Source of the DNA: Bromus sterilis
Lineage: Eukaryota > Streptophyta > Magnoliopsida > Poales > Poaceae
Direction of reading: 5' to 3'
Length of the DNA stretch: 64,000 nucleotides
Assembly: GCA_950022295.1 (NCBI GenBank)
Contig: OX465600.1
Coordinates: 23,845,282 to 23,909,281 of the forward strand
Every line of letters starts with the position of its first letter. The first letter of the stretch is position 1. Shown here in pieces: positions 11,142 to 23,200 of the stretch. A program made the translations under genes and the position numbers. The notes under the pieces are model-generated. The model did not search any database. It had not been told where the DNA came from and was given only the letters and a program-made list of their open reading frames with translations.

Positions 11142-11587
11142 AATGCAGTGCTAGCACTGACAATGGGAGCTTAATTTAGCTCAGCTTGGTGTCCCTTTTT
11201 CCTCGCTTTGATTATTGCTAGCTGCTAAACCTACCCTCAACCCTCGAGTGTACGTCAAGGCAGAGCAGCAGCCGGGGTTTAAGCACGAATCTTGATGCAC
11301 CACGGCCTGTTGGAAAGTGATGGTTTGTGCGGCCCTGATGTACCGATGTTGCTGCTGGTTGAGAGTTTTTTTAGTTGTTGCTGAGTGAAGCAGACTACTG
11401 ATAATGGTGGCTTTTGAGCGGCTTGTGGGGAAGAACATCATACCAACTAAAACCGCCTCCCTCCTCAAATGAGGGCAAAAGTAGCACTAAAATCCCGGAG
11501 AATGCGCACGCAAGAGTTTACATTGATATTATATGGATGCATTTATAGAATGTATGTTGTTTTTTTTATCAAGGCTAAAATCACTTA
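11142..11587. other. Upstream flank of the receptor kinase gene
   Basis: Promoter-distal intergenic DNA with no recognisable gene or repeat. The small ORFs here have no family features. Confidence 0.4.
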
Positions 11588-11707
11588 CTCCCTCCGATCC
11601 ATATTAATGGACTTAAGTTTGTCTAGATACACATGCATCTAGTCTAAATACTTAACTAGATACATATGAATCTAGATAAAATTGAGTCCATTAATATGGA
11701 TCGGAGG
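11588..11707. mobile_element. Stowaway MITE (120 bp)
   Basis: It starts CTCCCTCCGATCCATATTAA and ends with the inverted copy (TTAATATGGATCGGAGG), flanked by TA at 11586-11587 and 11708-11709. It is almost fully palindromic with internal CTAGATACA/TGTATCTAG-like blocks. Confidence 0.85.
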
Positions 11708-11709
11708 TA

Positions 11710-13060
11710 ATATTGTTTTTGGCTTTTTAATGAAAGAATGGTTTGGAACGAAAATCTTTTATCAGGGAAAGGAGTTCAAGAAAACCTTTCTTGCATTTTC
11801 ATAACTCTTGAAATGCCGAGTAGGCACAAATTCCCCCAATTTACAACCAATCCATAGAAGGAAAGAAAATGAATATAAGAATAAAATATAAGTAAAAGGT
11901 AGATAAACTTTATTCTTGTGAGGGTATGCAAAACTAATTGGGGTGTACTCTAAATTTGGCTCTGAGAACAACCATAGTTAACGGCAAAGGCAGTACTAAA
12001 TCTTAGGAAATGCGCGAAAAAAGAGTTTTCTTTTGGCAATGGTGTGGAAACTCTTTTCCTCTTTTTCTTCCAATGCAATGATTCACAAAGATTGTATCGC
12101 AGACAATAACACATCATCACACATAATACCTTCTTAAATCATTATCACCAACGAATTGCCTCCTCAAATGGCGGCAAAAGTAAATGGAAAGCATAACCTC
12201 AGTTGAGAGAAATGGCAAGCACAAACATTTTGATGGCAATTTTGGTTATCGTGGGGATGGATAAACATGATGTCTTTAGTTTGCAAGCATGACAACTTTT
12301 TTATGAAAAATAAGACTGCAGCGAAATTACCACGCTTGCTAATTAAATTTGCCATCTTTGCGATTATTGTGAAAATTTAAATTACTATTAAAACATTCGT
12401 GTTTACCATCTTTCAGAGCTGACGTAACTGGCTATTTGGGGTTCAAAGTAAAACACCATTCTGAGCTTAATTTTGACTGTCTCGGGTGTCAACTTAGCCT
12501 GCTTATTATCAACTTGGCACGGTAGATTCTCATCCTAGATTAAAAGAAACAGCACTGGCAGGGCAAGGCATAGAGATGTCAGGATGCCGGCATGGGTTAT
12601 TCATTGGATCATACGCGGCACACAGCAGCCTAAACAAGATATTAGTACGTAACTTAATTTACTTGAGTAGCGCTGGAACAGGTTAGCGCCAACTAGTCAT
12701 GCCACGCGGTTATGAGAGAGATCATCAGCAACTTTTTATTGTTACTGCTATGCATGTTACTGTCCATCTTGTTCAGTAAAATAAATTCTTGTGGAGGTGG
12801 GAAGAATGGACGGCTAGGATCGATGGATGATGATGACCATGCAGGCCCTCGACATGGAGCATCTATGCACAATGAGAGTGTGAGGCAGCCTACCTTCATC
12901 CTAGCCAGAGCAAGGCGGTTTAATTACATAAGTACAATAATAAAAGTAAAAAAAGTGCACCTACATCTCACATTTGCAATCCAGTGCCTATTCTCTCTGA
13001 CATTTCAGCCCTAGTTTCTTGTCCTCTGTCGACACACTCTCCACCTAGAAAGGATAGCTC
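11710..13060. other. Intergenic DNA with possible MITE remnants
   Basis: No gene is recognisable. Positions 12220-12360 contain TGGCAATTTT motifs resembling the element at 6551-6786, probably a decayed relative. The rest shows only short unsupported ORFs. Confidence 0.4.
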
Positions 13061-13089
13061 ATCGTTGATTTTTAATATAGAGGGAAATG

Positions 13090-14371
13090 GAGGTAGGGAC
13101 GTTTGAAGAAGAGGAGAAGAACTCCCCCCACCCCCGCGTCGCCCCTTCTAGGGCGGCTCGAGGGGGGTGACCTCCCTTTCATCATCGTAGCCCCTTTATC
13201 CCCTTCCTTTCCCTCGTCGTCGCACGAGGATAGCGAGGGGCAAGCCCTTGATGTTGTCGATGACTGCAGCGGCGGGGCCTCTGCTGCTTTGTTGTGCGGT
13301 CCACGGCGAAAAGCGACGAATCTGGGGCGGAGGCCTCCGGCGAGGCTCCCCTGCTTTGCGATGTGCAGAGGGGTGAGTGTGGTGTCGGCGTTCTGGGCCG
13401 GAGGCCACCAGTTTTCCGATGGATCGTGGTCGTGGCGCGGCTGCCTCGGCGGCCCGCGGCGCCAAATCAGGCGGCAACTTTCCTACGTGATGGTGTGGCT
13501 TCCTCTCACCGGATCCCGACTTCTCCGGCATCTCTGGGCTGCAGTGGATGTCGGGGCAAGGGTCTAGATCGGGAAACCCTAGATCGGCCTAGGCCACACC
13601 GACGATGACGCTCGCGAGCGTCGTTTTTCTTCTTGGAGACGTCGGTCAAGGTATGCCATCTCCCTTCCCACACCCCTACCCCTCGGGTGAAAACCCTACT
13701 TCGTTGGGCAGTGGCGGCGTCTTTGGCGTCGTGACTTTCCTGAAAGCGTCGCCTCGAGAGTTATGCGGTGGTGGGCGTTGTTTGGGTTCTCTGTCGGTGT
13801 TCGGTGGTGTGCCTCCTCATCCAAGTCTAACACCTCCGGCATGGTCTGGTAGTGGACTGTGCGGCATGATTTGCTCTGGAAGAACCTCATCGGCATTTGT
13901 GGTATGTTCCGATCCGCTTTGTGGGATCCCCAGTGACTCCATCCTTGTCCAGGGGAACTTTTGATCTTCGACGGTGCGGCGCCTTGCGAGCCAGGCAAGG
14001 AGGTTGTGGCCTCCTTCGAAGACGGAGCTGGATGATTGTTTCTTGCCGAGGTCCTTAGTGTTTGCTGACGACTTACCTTGTAGATGCATTTAATTTCCTC
14101 TTCATAGCAGGCATTGTCTCCGTTCATGCATAGTCGCATCGGAGTCTGTCGACGTCTTCAACTATGTGTTTCTTGTTAGATCTTTCCTACGTGAAGCGTG
14201 TGAGGCTTGTTATCTGCTTTCCAACGCCTTTGTATCTTTTTGTTTTCGCTTGTTCTTGTTCTCTGTTGGTGTTGCAGTTGTAACCTAACCGGTTGATGGT
14301 TTTTCTAATTAAAAGTCGAACTAGACTAGTGCCCTTCTCAGGCTCGGTTGTATCTTTTATCAAAAAAAAAT
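13090..14371 (+). mobile_element. GC-rich retroposon-like block ending in an A tract
   Basis: A GC-rich block (13090-14150) within AT-rich DNA contains CCCTAGATCGG and passes into a T-rich 3' stretch ending with an A tract (CAAAAAAAAATAG near 14360). That architecture (GC-rich body, AT-rich tail, terminal A run) suggests a non-LTR retroposon or processed transcript. No protein domain is readable, and the ORFs of 100-154 codons are low complexity and overlap on both strands. Confidence 0.35.
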
Positions 14372-14819
14372 AGAGGAAAATGTTTCTCACTGTCGCCAAC
14401 ATAAATCACGTTGTCAAGCTATATAAGTGCCACGGCATGGCTAATCTCGTATGTAATATTTGGTGGACAATAGGTGAGCCGATGAATCTCTCTATCCAAG
14501 TTCAGCTCTTTCATGGTCTCTCACCAAGAAATGCAAATATTTTGGGTAGGGCCATATTGCATACGGTAAAATTCAGTATAGATTGGCTTGTCTTTGCAAA
14601 TATGTACTTCTTTCGTTTACAAATATAAGATTATTTAACTATTTTAGTATAAATTACATATAATTAAAATAAATGAATAAACACACTACAACAAGGTATG
14701 TACATTTGATAAATAATGTTTTATAGTTGTAAACCTAGGAAATATGTAAGGGTGCATCGTTATAATGAAGATGTGTTGCGAGTGCTTTAAATGACGTCCA
14801 AGAGGTGGATACTGTAATA

Positions 14820-15071
14820 CTGCCTTCATTCCTAAATATAAGGCGTATAGTTTTTTTATTAAATTTATTTAACTTTAACCAAAGTTGTAGATAAATATAT
14901 TGATATAAATTATTAAAAAATGGTATCTTCAAACTTATGTTGAAAAGTATTTTTCTATTATATTTATTAAATATCATAAATATTGATATTTATTGCTATA
15001 AATTTAATTAAAGTTATAAAATTTAATTTTTTACAAAAAACTATACATATTATATCAAGAAACGGAGGAAG
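14820..15071. mobile_element. Stowaway-like MITE (252 bp)
   Basis: Left end CTGCCTTCATTCCTAAATAT and right end (reversed) CTTCCTCCGTTTCTTGATAT are imperfect inverted repeats flanked by TA at 14818-14819 and 15072-15073. CGTATAGTTTTTT near the left mirrors AAAAAACTATACAT near the right. The body is very AT-rich. Confidence 0.75.
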
Positions 15072-15961
15072 TATAAATCAGAACAACTTTTCACCACGTT
15101 AGCTGCTGATAGTATCTTGTCTGATCGTCCTAGCTGCATTGGCAGTGTTTACTAACCCTACATCAGTTGAATAATTAGAATAGTATTGCTAACAATCTCG
15201 AGGTTCGAGCCTTGTGGGCGCCTATTTAACTTGGAGCCACGTTAGGCTGCACTGCTAGTCAAAAATTGTGAGCCAAGAAAAGCATCGAATCTCAAAGTGT
15301 TATATAATTTGAAATGTTTGAGTTCCTTTTGAGGCAAGGCGTGTCAAGCATAAGGAGAATTGGTAGTAGGCGTCAATGATGACTTGCAATGTGGTAAATT
15401 CCTCATTGTTCCCATATATAGAGGGGATAGTTTTGTAACACTCAAAATTGCTACTCCTATTTTGCAAGTTATACTATTTCATTAGAAAACAAATACTTGA
15501 TTATTACTACTATTTTGAGTTGAAATATACTTAATTAACAGTATGAGTTCTTGTCTATGTGAGCAGGATTTGGTCAAAAAAGTGGTTTGTTGTGGTGTCA
15601 CTCGATTTGTTTGGTTAGGTCATGTCATGCTAGTTCCTGGTTTTGGGGAATTAAAGGACCTGTAGACAGAGAGCGCATTGGGATTGAGGGCCCATTGGAC
15701 GGCCAGATGTTCCTCCTGGGACAGCGACAAGACATGGTGTGAGGTCAATTCATGCATGGCTGGTTCTGTGCTCGTGTGCATTCAAGACGCTATGATTGGA
15801 TATGGAGGAGTCAAACAGCACCACATCCCATGAAGCCCTACACGAAGAAATTTAAAAAAAATCAAACACCTTCTAAAATTAATATTTAGGATGAATTTTG
15901 TTCTATAAAAAAAGGATGTGAGGTGGAGAAAGTGGATGATTGGGGGCAGGGAATACTTTAA
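15072..15961. other. Intergenic DNA without recognisable gene
   Basis: AT-rich sequence. A GGTTCGAGCC motif near 15200 resembles a pol III B box but has no matching A box at the right distance and no cloverleaf. No protein-coding feature is supported. Confidence 0.4.
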
Positions 15962-16212
15962 GGCCTCCTTTGGTTTGAAGAAATTTTGTAGAAATTTCAT
16001 AGGATAGGATACTTATAGAAAAATTTACTTTAGAGCTCTTTAATTTGTAGGAATGGAATCCTATTTCTATATAGGATCTATTCCTAGCCTTCACATTTCA
16101 TAGGAAAATAAACACTAGTTTAGACTCGATATAAAAAATACTATGATGCGAACCAATTTTCTGTAAGTTTTTTATTCCTTTGATATATTTATCCTATGAA
16201 CTAAAAGAGGCC
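15962..16212. mobile_element. Possible Tourist-like MITE with GGCCTC termini
   Basis: Left GGCCTCCTTTGGTTTGAAG and right end (reversed) GGCCTCTTTTAGTTCATAGG are imperfect inverted repeats, and CATAGGATA-like blocks occur internally in both orientations. A convincing target duplication is not visible, so the boundaries are tentative. Confidence 0.45.
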
Positions 16213-16559
16213 GTTTTCGCATCATAGGATCTTTTTTCCTATGTATTTCTTTCCCCATCTACCATTTTGTAAAGTCCGTTGAATTTTAACATTGTTTTGG
16301 AATTATCCTATTTGAATTTTGATGGCGAGGAAAGCCAATTTACCTTCACAAACAAGTCATTATCCACATGAGTGGCACGTCGGAGCAAAAACCATCATGG
16401 TTGGTCAAGAGGGAGTAAATTTTTTAAAACGTGGGTAGTGAGGTGTGTAATAACTAGTTCTAGACATAATCATTGAACTTTAAAGTCATATCTAAGTTCT
16501 CAATTGTGAACATATATCTTCACTTTCAAATTATCTCCGGAGAGGAGGGGGGAGGGGGA

Positions 16560-17570
16560 TATTATGATTGAGTATCAAGTATCCAATTGTTGCATAAGGT
16601 TCAAGGGTTGCTGGCAGCACACCATCCACCTCAATGGGTCCATGTTTATGATCGAGTACCCAAGCATACGGTTGTTGCATAAGGTTCATGGATTGCTGGC
16701 AGCACACCATCCACCGCACTTGATCCATGTTTATAATTGAGTACCCAAGCATCTGATTCTTGCATAAGGTTCATGGATTGCTGGTAGCACACCATCCACC
16801 ACACATATTCTATGTTTATGATCGAGTATCATGTATCCAGTTGTTGCATAAGGTTCATGGACACTGATGGCAACACACCATCCACCACACCCTACCCATG
16901 TTTATGATCGAGTGTCAGCTAGGTAACATATTGTTGAATAAGGTTCAGGGATTGCTAAAAGAAACCATCCACCGCACCTGAGCCATGTTTATGATCAAGT
17001 ACCCCGAGCATTCGGTTGTTGCAAAGGTCCATGGATTGCTGGTAGCACACCATCCACCACACCCAGACTATGTTTAAGATCGATTACCCCAAGCATATTA
17101 TAGTTGCATAAGGTTCATGTATTGATGGCACCACACCTGGTCCATGTTTATGATCGAGTACCATGTATACATTTGTTGCATAAGTTTTATAGATTGCTAG
17201 CAGGACAACATCCACCGCACCCGGGCCATGTTTATGATAGAGTACCATGTATACAGTTGGTGCATAAGGTTCATGTATTGTTGGAAGTACACCATCCACT
17301 GCACCTGGACCATTTTATGATTGAGTGCCCAAGCATCTGGTTGTTGCATAAGGTTCATGGATTACTGTCAGCACATCATCCACCTCAATCGGACCATGTT
17401 TATGATCGAATATACAAGCATCCGGTTGTTGCATAAGATTCATTGATTGCTGGCAGCTCACAACCGACCGCACCTAATCCATGTTTATGATTGAGTACCA
17501 TGTATTCGGTTGTTGCATAAGGGATTTCTGATAGCACACGATCCATTGCACCAACTCCATGTTCTGGAAA
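16560..17570 (+). repeat. Tandem array of an ~85-bp unit, about 12 copies
   Basis: The motif GTTGCATAAGGTTCATGG recurs at 16589, 16674, 16759, 16843, 16933, 17018, 17103, 17175, 17259, 17343, 17428 and 17512. Spacing is 84-90 bp apart from one 72-bp unit. Each unit also carries a CACACCATCCACC block, CCATGTTTATGATCGAGTACC and an AAGCAT or ATGTAT variant before the next GTTGCAT. Units are diverged (about 10-25% by eye), so the array is not recent. It has no conserved open frame and no unique spacers. It is a minisatellite or short satellite-like array of unknown family in the gene space between the receptor kinase and AAR2. Confidence 0.92.
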
Positions 17571-17640
17571 AGCATTTGTTCGATGATCATGCTCACATCA
17601 TGGCGACTTTGGAGGCAGCGGAACGTGTAAATCATTAGTA

Positions 17641-17777
17641 CTCCCTCTGTTCATTAGTATAAGATATTTTGAATATTTTAATATAGACTACATACAAATT
17701 GCAATGAATGAATAAATACATATATACATCTGATTGATAAAAGAGTTAAAACATCTTATAGTAATGAATGAAGGGAG
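17641..17777. mobile_element. Stowaway MITE (137 bp)
   Basis: CTCCCTCTGTTCATTAGTAT at the left and the inverted copy TATAGTAATGAATGAAGGGAG at the right are flanked by TA at 17639-17640 and 17778-17779. It lies close to the right end of the 85-bp array. Confidence 0.85.
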
Positions 17778-17779
17778 TA

Positions 17780-18640
17780 CCGGTAGTGTTGCTTATCGCC
17801 CCGCCACCCTGCTCAACACAATCAAGGCTGGGGCCCAACCAACAATGATCCTTTTTGCGGACTAGAACTTTCATATCAATCTAGTAATGTATATCACAAA
17901 GCTTTTACGTTTTATCGAAGAATTCTAACTATAAAGTACCTTGACGGTTCTTACAATGATGACTTTCCTTGAATCATGTGTGACCACCCTTGAAGGATTT
18001 ATCTCGCATGCTCTTGTTGAGTAGAGATCTCCTACTGCCTGTGGTTGTCCCAGGGAACACTCGCAGTGGATGGGGAAATGATGAAGATCCACTACTCTTT
18101 GTGGGCATACGATTGCGGAAGTGTGCGCACAATGACTGTGACCTGGACGATCAGTGAATTGCAGCAACACAACAAGTAGGGGTGGCGACACAGGATGACT
18201 TCGCTCTTGGTGATGCTCTTTGAGCTCCGCGTCTCAGTTTCCGGGTGAAAACCCTAGGTCTGGCCTTCATTGGTCGTACCTGGCAATGACGACTCTCTAC
18301 TCGTTTAGTTGTTGAAGGCATTGTGTGGAGATTGGACCTCTCCGGGGTGAAATCCATGTTCTGACTTTTGTGGATAGATAGAGCGGCGACAGTGCTTGTG
18401 CATTGCTTTCTTCTTGGAGGCGTTGCTTTGGAGAAGCATTACATGCAATCTAGGTATCGTCAATGGTGATGGTTAGTTCATGTTGCTGCGAACCTCTGAT
18501 CGCTTTGGCGGGATTTTCTTTTTTTTTTCTTTGGTTGTGTGCATCCTTGATGTTTAGACTAGCTTTGGATATTTTATTGTTGCAGGGGCTGGGTCTATGT
18601 GATATCTTCTTAATATTAATATATTAATTTTATAAGAAAT
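17780..18640 (+). mobile_element. Retroposon-like block of uncertain class
   Basis: A moderately GC-rich block contains GGGTGAAAACCCTAGGTCTG and grades into a T-rich 3' part (18500-18640), resembling in architecture the block at 13090-14371. No reverse transcriptase or other domain is readable. The class (non-LTR retroposon or LTR fragment) is undecided. Confidence 0.3.
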
Positions 18641-20263
18641 GCTGTTTTGAATAACATTGGCATGGTTAATTGTTAACTGACAGTCTGTTTCAAACCTCTA
18701 GTAGGCAAGAACAGATCCAGTTAAGCTGCAACACACATAGTGAGGTAGTAGAATCTTTTCTTTATGAGGATGATGAGGTGGTAGATTCATGATCCTTCCG
18801 TCGTGGGTAACACTAAGCTTAGGTGAAATGGAATCGATGCCAAGACATGCTCCTTCACTCTGAGATTAACAAGAGTTAAAAGTTAAAACCCCAAGAAGTG
18901 ATGGGATCACGCGGCCGCATGTGGATGCACGAGAACGAAGCACATACTGCGTGCCCATCGATCGAGCTGTAAAAATTCTTCTGACCGGATACTGTAAAAA
19001 ATATGGCAGTACGGGCCGAGCCAGCTGCAGGTAATTTTACTCGCGAAAATTCACAAGAGTTCCAGTAAGTAGATCCCAATGCAGATTAATTAACTTCTTA
19101 TATCCAAGTAGTAGTACTATTTCGTAACTAAAATTATCGCAAGATGTGTTTAGTCTTACCACAAGCCATTTTTAAATTTTAACTAAGTCCATATTTTTGT
19201 ACTGCAGTTTTGGGCAGGGTACATTTGGGGCCAAGTGACTACTCTACTAATGCAACAAGATTCACCGTTGGGTGAAGTTGAATTGCTAGGACCCGCTAAT
19301 TACTGCACATGCTAACAGAGTGACACAACATGGGGGCTGTCAGCTGAAGTAAAAAAAAAGAGTCGAGTACAAGGGAAAAGGTAAAACTGGCACAAAGCAT
19401 CTCAACATGGTGGTAATCAGGCGCCTCACCATGTTTCCACATTAATTACCACCCTCATCCCGAGGTTAACGAGGGCGGCAGCCACATGCCGGTAGATTCC
19501 ATCACCACCGAATAATACAGTAAATAACTACAGGGCACATGGAAGATTCACACAGACAAGTGTGGCTTTGCTCCAGAGTTTTTAGGCTGGTGGTCTATGG
19601 TTTTTTTTTCAGTCAACGCCGCTGAAGCTCAAGGTACTAGTCAGCTTGATCACACCCCGACGGTTCAAAATCGTGTGGAAACTTATCCATGACGCACTTC
19701 AAATCTACTTTCAAATTTCATTTTGCTTTGCAGAATTTTATATTGACATCTTTCTGAGGAACCCGTGATCATGGTGTTTTCCTTCAAGTACGCCGTCAAA
19801 ATATTTTCTGTTTGGCTCAGTCTAATGCGCTTAGACTGGGCCTTTTTGTAAACCCTCTCTTCTGCTAATAAAGATCGGCCTAAGGCCCTTCGATAACTTT
19901 TTATTGGGGAGAATGATAGTGAAAATCAGCTCGTGATCTGCAAAGCCTACGAAATTCAGTACAGAAACTACGAAGTCAGAGAACCTCAGTCTATTTACAA
20001 CCAATATCCTGGGAACTAGAACGCTGGTAGTTCAAAGCAAGTACCCATCCTTCTCTTCACCATGTCCCTTTGTTACTTGTTGCAACGGTGTGTCCTACAG
20101 AAAGGCAGCGGCAAACAAAACCTTACGGAGTAGAAGCAGCCAACATACAAGGTGCCAGAGCCAAAGTAGGCCACCAATCACCCGTGCAGTGTGACATAGT
20201 AATCGAAAGGTGCGAATTCGCTACGCACCATCCACATGAGCTTCCATGGAATGCGCACGCTGC
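18641..20263. other. Intergenic DNA downstream of AAR2
   Basis: No gene is seen. 19590-19890 starts with a T-run, contains short retroposon-like sequence and ends CTGCTAATAAAGATCGGCC, resembling the 3' tail of a grass LINE or processed transcript. The last few hundred bases before 20263 probably include the AAR2 3' UTR (minus strand). Confidence 0.35.
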
Positions 20264-23200
20264 CTAGGAGCCGTCCATTTCCACAACCACAGGAGCAAAC
20301 TGCATTTCAAAGAGAAGAAGAATCTCAATCAAATGTAGCAGACTAGTGTTGTCTTATTGCCCTTTTTCCTTTTTCTTCTTTGAGATGGCAGACAAATATA
20401 GTTGCTTGTTCATTATCCAACTTACCTCGTCATCCTCATCGATAAGGTTCACAGCATTGTTCTCGAGATCCCATCCGAATGTGGTCTCCAGGAGCGTCTT
20501 AAGTTTCCTAGCCTGGATATGAAGGGGAGATGTTAAAATCATCCACGTTCTTACAATTTCTCTGCAGGTATCCTGAGCATTCTTTAAGTGGCAACAGTGA
20601 AGCTACTCAATTAACGTGTATTTTGTTTGCTCTGTACTCTACATATGAGTTGTGTTCAACGATATTGCCATTGATTTCCGAGTTACTAATCCAGAATTTC
20701 ATTATTGGGTGATAATCCAGTGCTTTAAGTAAGAAAATCGCAATTCATGCATGGGCGGCTAGTCAGATAGCAGAAAAGAGGAAGGGGCACAGCCTCGCTT
20801 ATGCTGCCAGGGTACATGTAAACAGCTAAGAGATGTGTGTGTGAGAGAGAGAGAGAAGGTTCGAGGATGCTCACCCATGACAGAAGGTCCCCATCAACGA
20901 CTTGAGCTTCAAATATTACTGTCAAGAAATCCTGACAACAGCAGTTGAGAAAAATAAATTATTTTGCATGGAAGAACACCCAAAATATATGATACTGTAT
21001 CAAACATATTTGGATAGTATATGGAAGTAACTTTGATCTCACAGAGTCAAAATCTCAAAAATTATGGGAACAATAGTGGACAAGAAAACAATCAGACCCT
21101 GCAGGTCATGGGACTGATAATCAGATATATCCGGACAAACTAATTTCACGGTAAGTGACATCAAACATTTGTCTTCAGAGGTGTGTACAACTACATATCC
21201 TGTTACCAACAGGATGCGTAGAGCATTGTCCAGATAAAGATTACAACAAATTACCTTGGAAAGCCGGTAAAGAAATATGTCTCTTGAAAACCATGCTTCG
21301 TCCAAAAACAAAGAGTTGCCCTTGTTCTCGCTACTTCTGGAATCATGTGTACGTTGAAAGCCATGCTTGAACTGGTAGTAAATAACTCTAATAAACTGCA
21401 CACAACAAAAAGTGGCATACATAACTCGTTACAGACCACATGGTTCAACTGCATTGCCCTGTTAAATTCAACAAAGAATGCCTCAGGTACAAAAGTAAAC
21501 AACAAATACGGTCACATGATACCTTTACAAACATTTGTGTCCTTGTATGAAGTGGCTGCCAGGGAGAAAGAGACAAGTGAGTCAACTAAGGATATAATGG
21601 CTTTTGGCCAGAAATAAAGAGAGAATATAATGGCATGTATAATATAGTGCACATGTACAAGACAATTTCAAGAGGATCACAACAACTATCAAATGCAGTG
21701 CACCTCTTGATATCTTTCCTTCCATTTCCTCACACTCTCCATATCAAAACACCCAGTACATTTATACTTTATACTATTAACACTGGGCTCTTAGAACTTA
21801 GAACACAGCACATTCAAGGAATTTGATTGAATCACATATAGAAGCAGCTTAATCAGTATCTGCCCTGAGATAGTAGTTCAAACTATGAAGTAGATTGCTT
21901 GCCTAGCATATCTCGCTTCAAAAAGGAAAGAAGAAAAAAGGCCTGGTTGCAGGCACAGAATTGATGGTAAAATGTCAATCGAAGGCAGGCCAATGATGGA
22001 CCAAAAGAGCATTTGGGCTATAGACCCAACAAAATAAGGTTGCCATTGTGTTCAGAAGTTCAACTATGAAGATATTTAGGTAAGACTGTTTCTCGTACAG
22101 AACACTATACCAGAGTTTCACAGAATGTTATGGTGCTGCATACAAGAACCTGGTCAGTTCCAAATTTCACCCAGAGACTTGGTTTAATTTCTCAAGTTTG
22201 AAATTGTTTACCGAGCCAGGGTCATTTGGGTAACCAGCTGGTTCCATATGATTTTCCAAGCCCTGAATAGTAATACTACAGAGGAGGTGGATATATGCAA
22301 TTTAACCATCAACTAGCAAATATATCCGTGCGTTGCAACGGAAGCAAAAAATATCACGTACAGGTTTCTAGTTTATGTATGACTCAAGAAATCCACGGGA
22401 CCAAATCCTCTATTTCAACATAACGCCCCATCTATATTATCGCTTATCTTCCTTTCCACCATTGCGGCTAGTTAGTTGTGGTGTTCACCTGATCATAACT
22501 CGTCTAAGCACGATCAATGCCAAAACAATAAGCTCAATCAACGCACGACGCCTATCATCCAAGCTATCAAAATCTACACACGAAATATGCATCGAACTGG
22601 TCGGCACGTATTTTATGCTTGTGGCCCTACTTTGAGCAATTTATATTTTTCTTTGATGAATTTATTTCAACATGTTTGATTCTTCTCTTAATTCAAGTGA
22701 CTCATTTACATATGCTAGATATCCTGAACCAAAACTAAGGATAAGAACATTATTTTACGCTTCTTCTTATTTTTAATATCTATATAAACGTCCTTATGTT
22801 AAGGCATCAAATTCAGTTCACATATGTCTATATACGTCTTATTTTATTGACTCAGTTACATATGCTAGATATCCGGAACCAAAGCTATGAAATAAGAAAA
22901 ATGCTTTGTGCTTCTTATTATTTATAATATCTATATGTATTAAATCTGTAAACTAATATAAGACGTTTTAGAAAATTATTTTAATGATCCAAAACGTCTT
23001 ATAATAGTTTAGGGAGGGAGTACGTTCTTCCCAGCTAGGCCTACTCGGGCCTCCCCAACCATCCCCAGCCCGAGGCTCGCCCCGTTTTCCCAGTCCCTCC
23101 CATGCACCGCCGTCACAGGAGAGCGCCATGGCACCTCCGCGTGCACTGCTCGGTAGCCAGCGGGACGCCGCCGCCTCACCCCTTTCTCCTCCTCTCCCCT

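Noticed and set aside
13103..13567. 154-codon ORF in the GC-rich retroposon-like block
   Set aside because: No domain, overlapping ORFs on both strands, composition explains the openness.
15195..15240. tRNA gene suggested by a GGTTCGAGCC motif
   Set aside because: No A box at the right distance and no cloverleaf pairing.
16560..17570. Repeat array as a CRISPR
   Set aside because: Units are contiguous 85-mers without unique spacers, are diverged, and the context is a plant nuclear genome.
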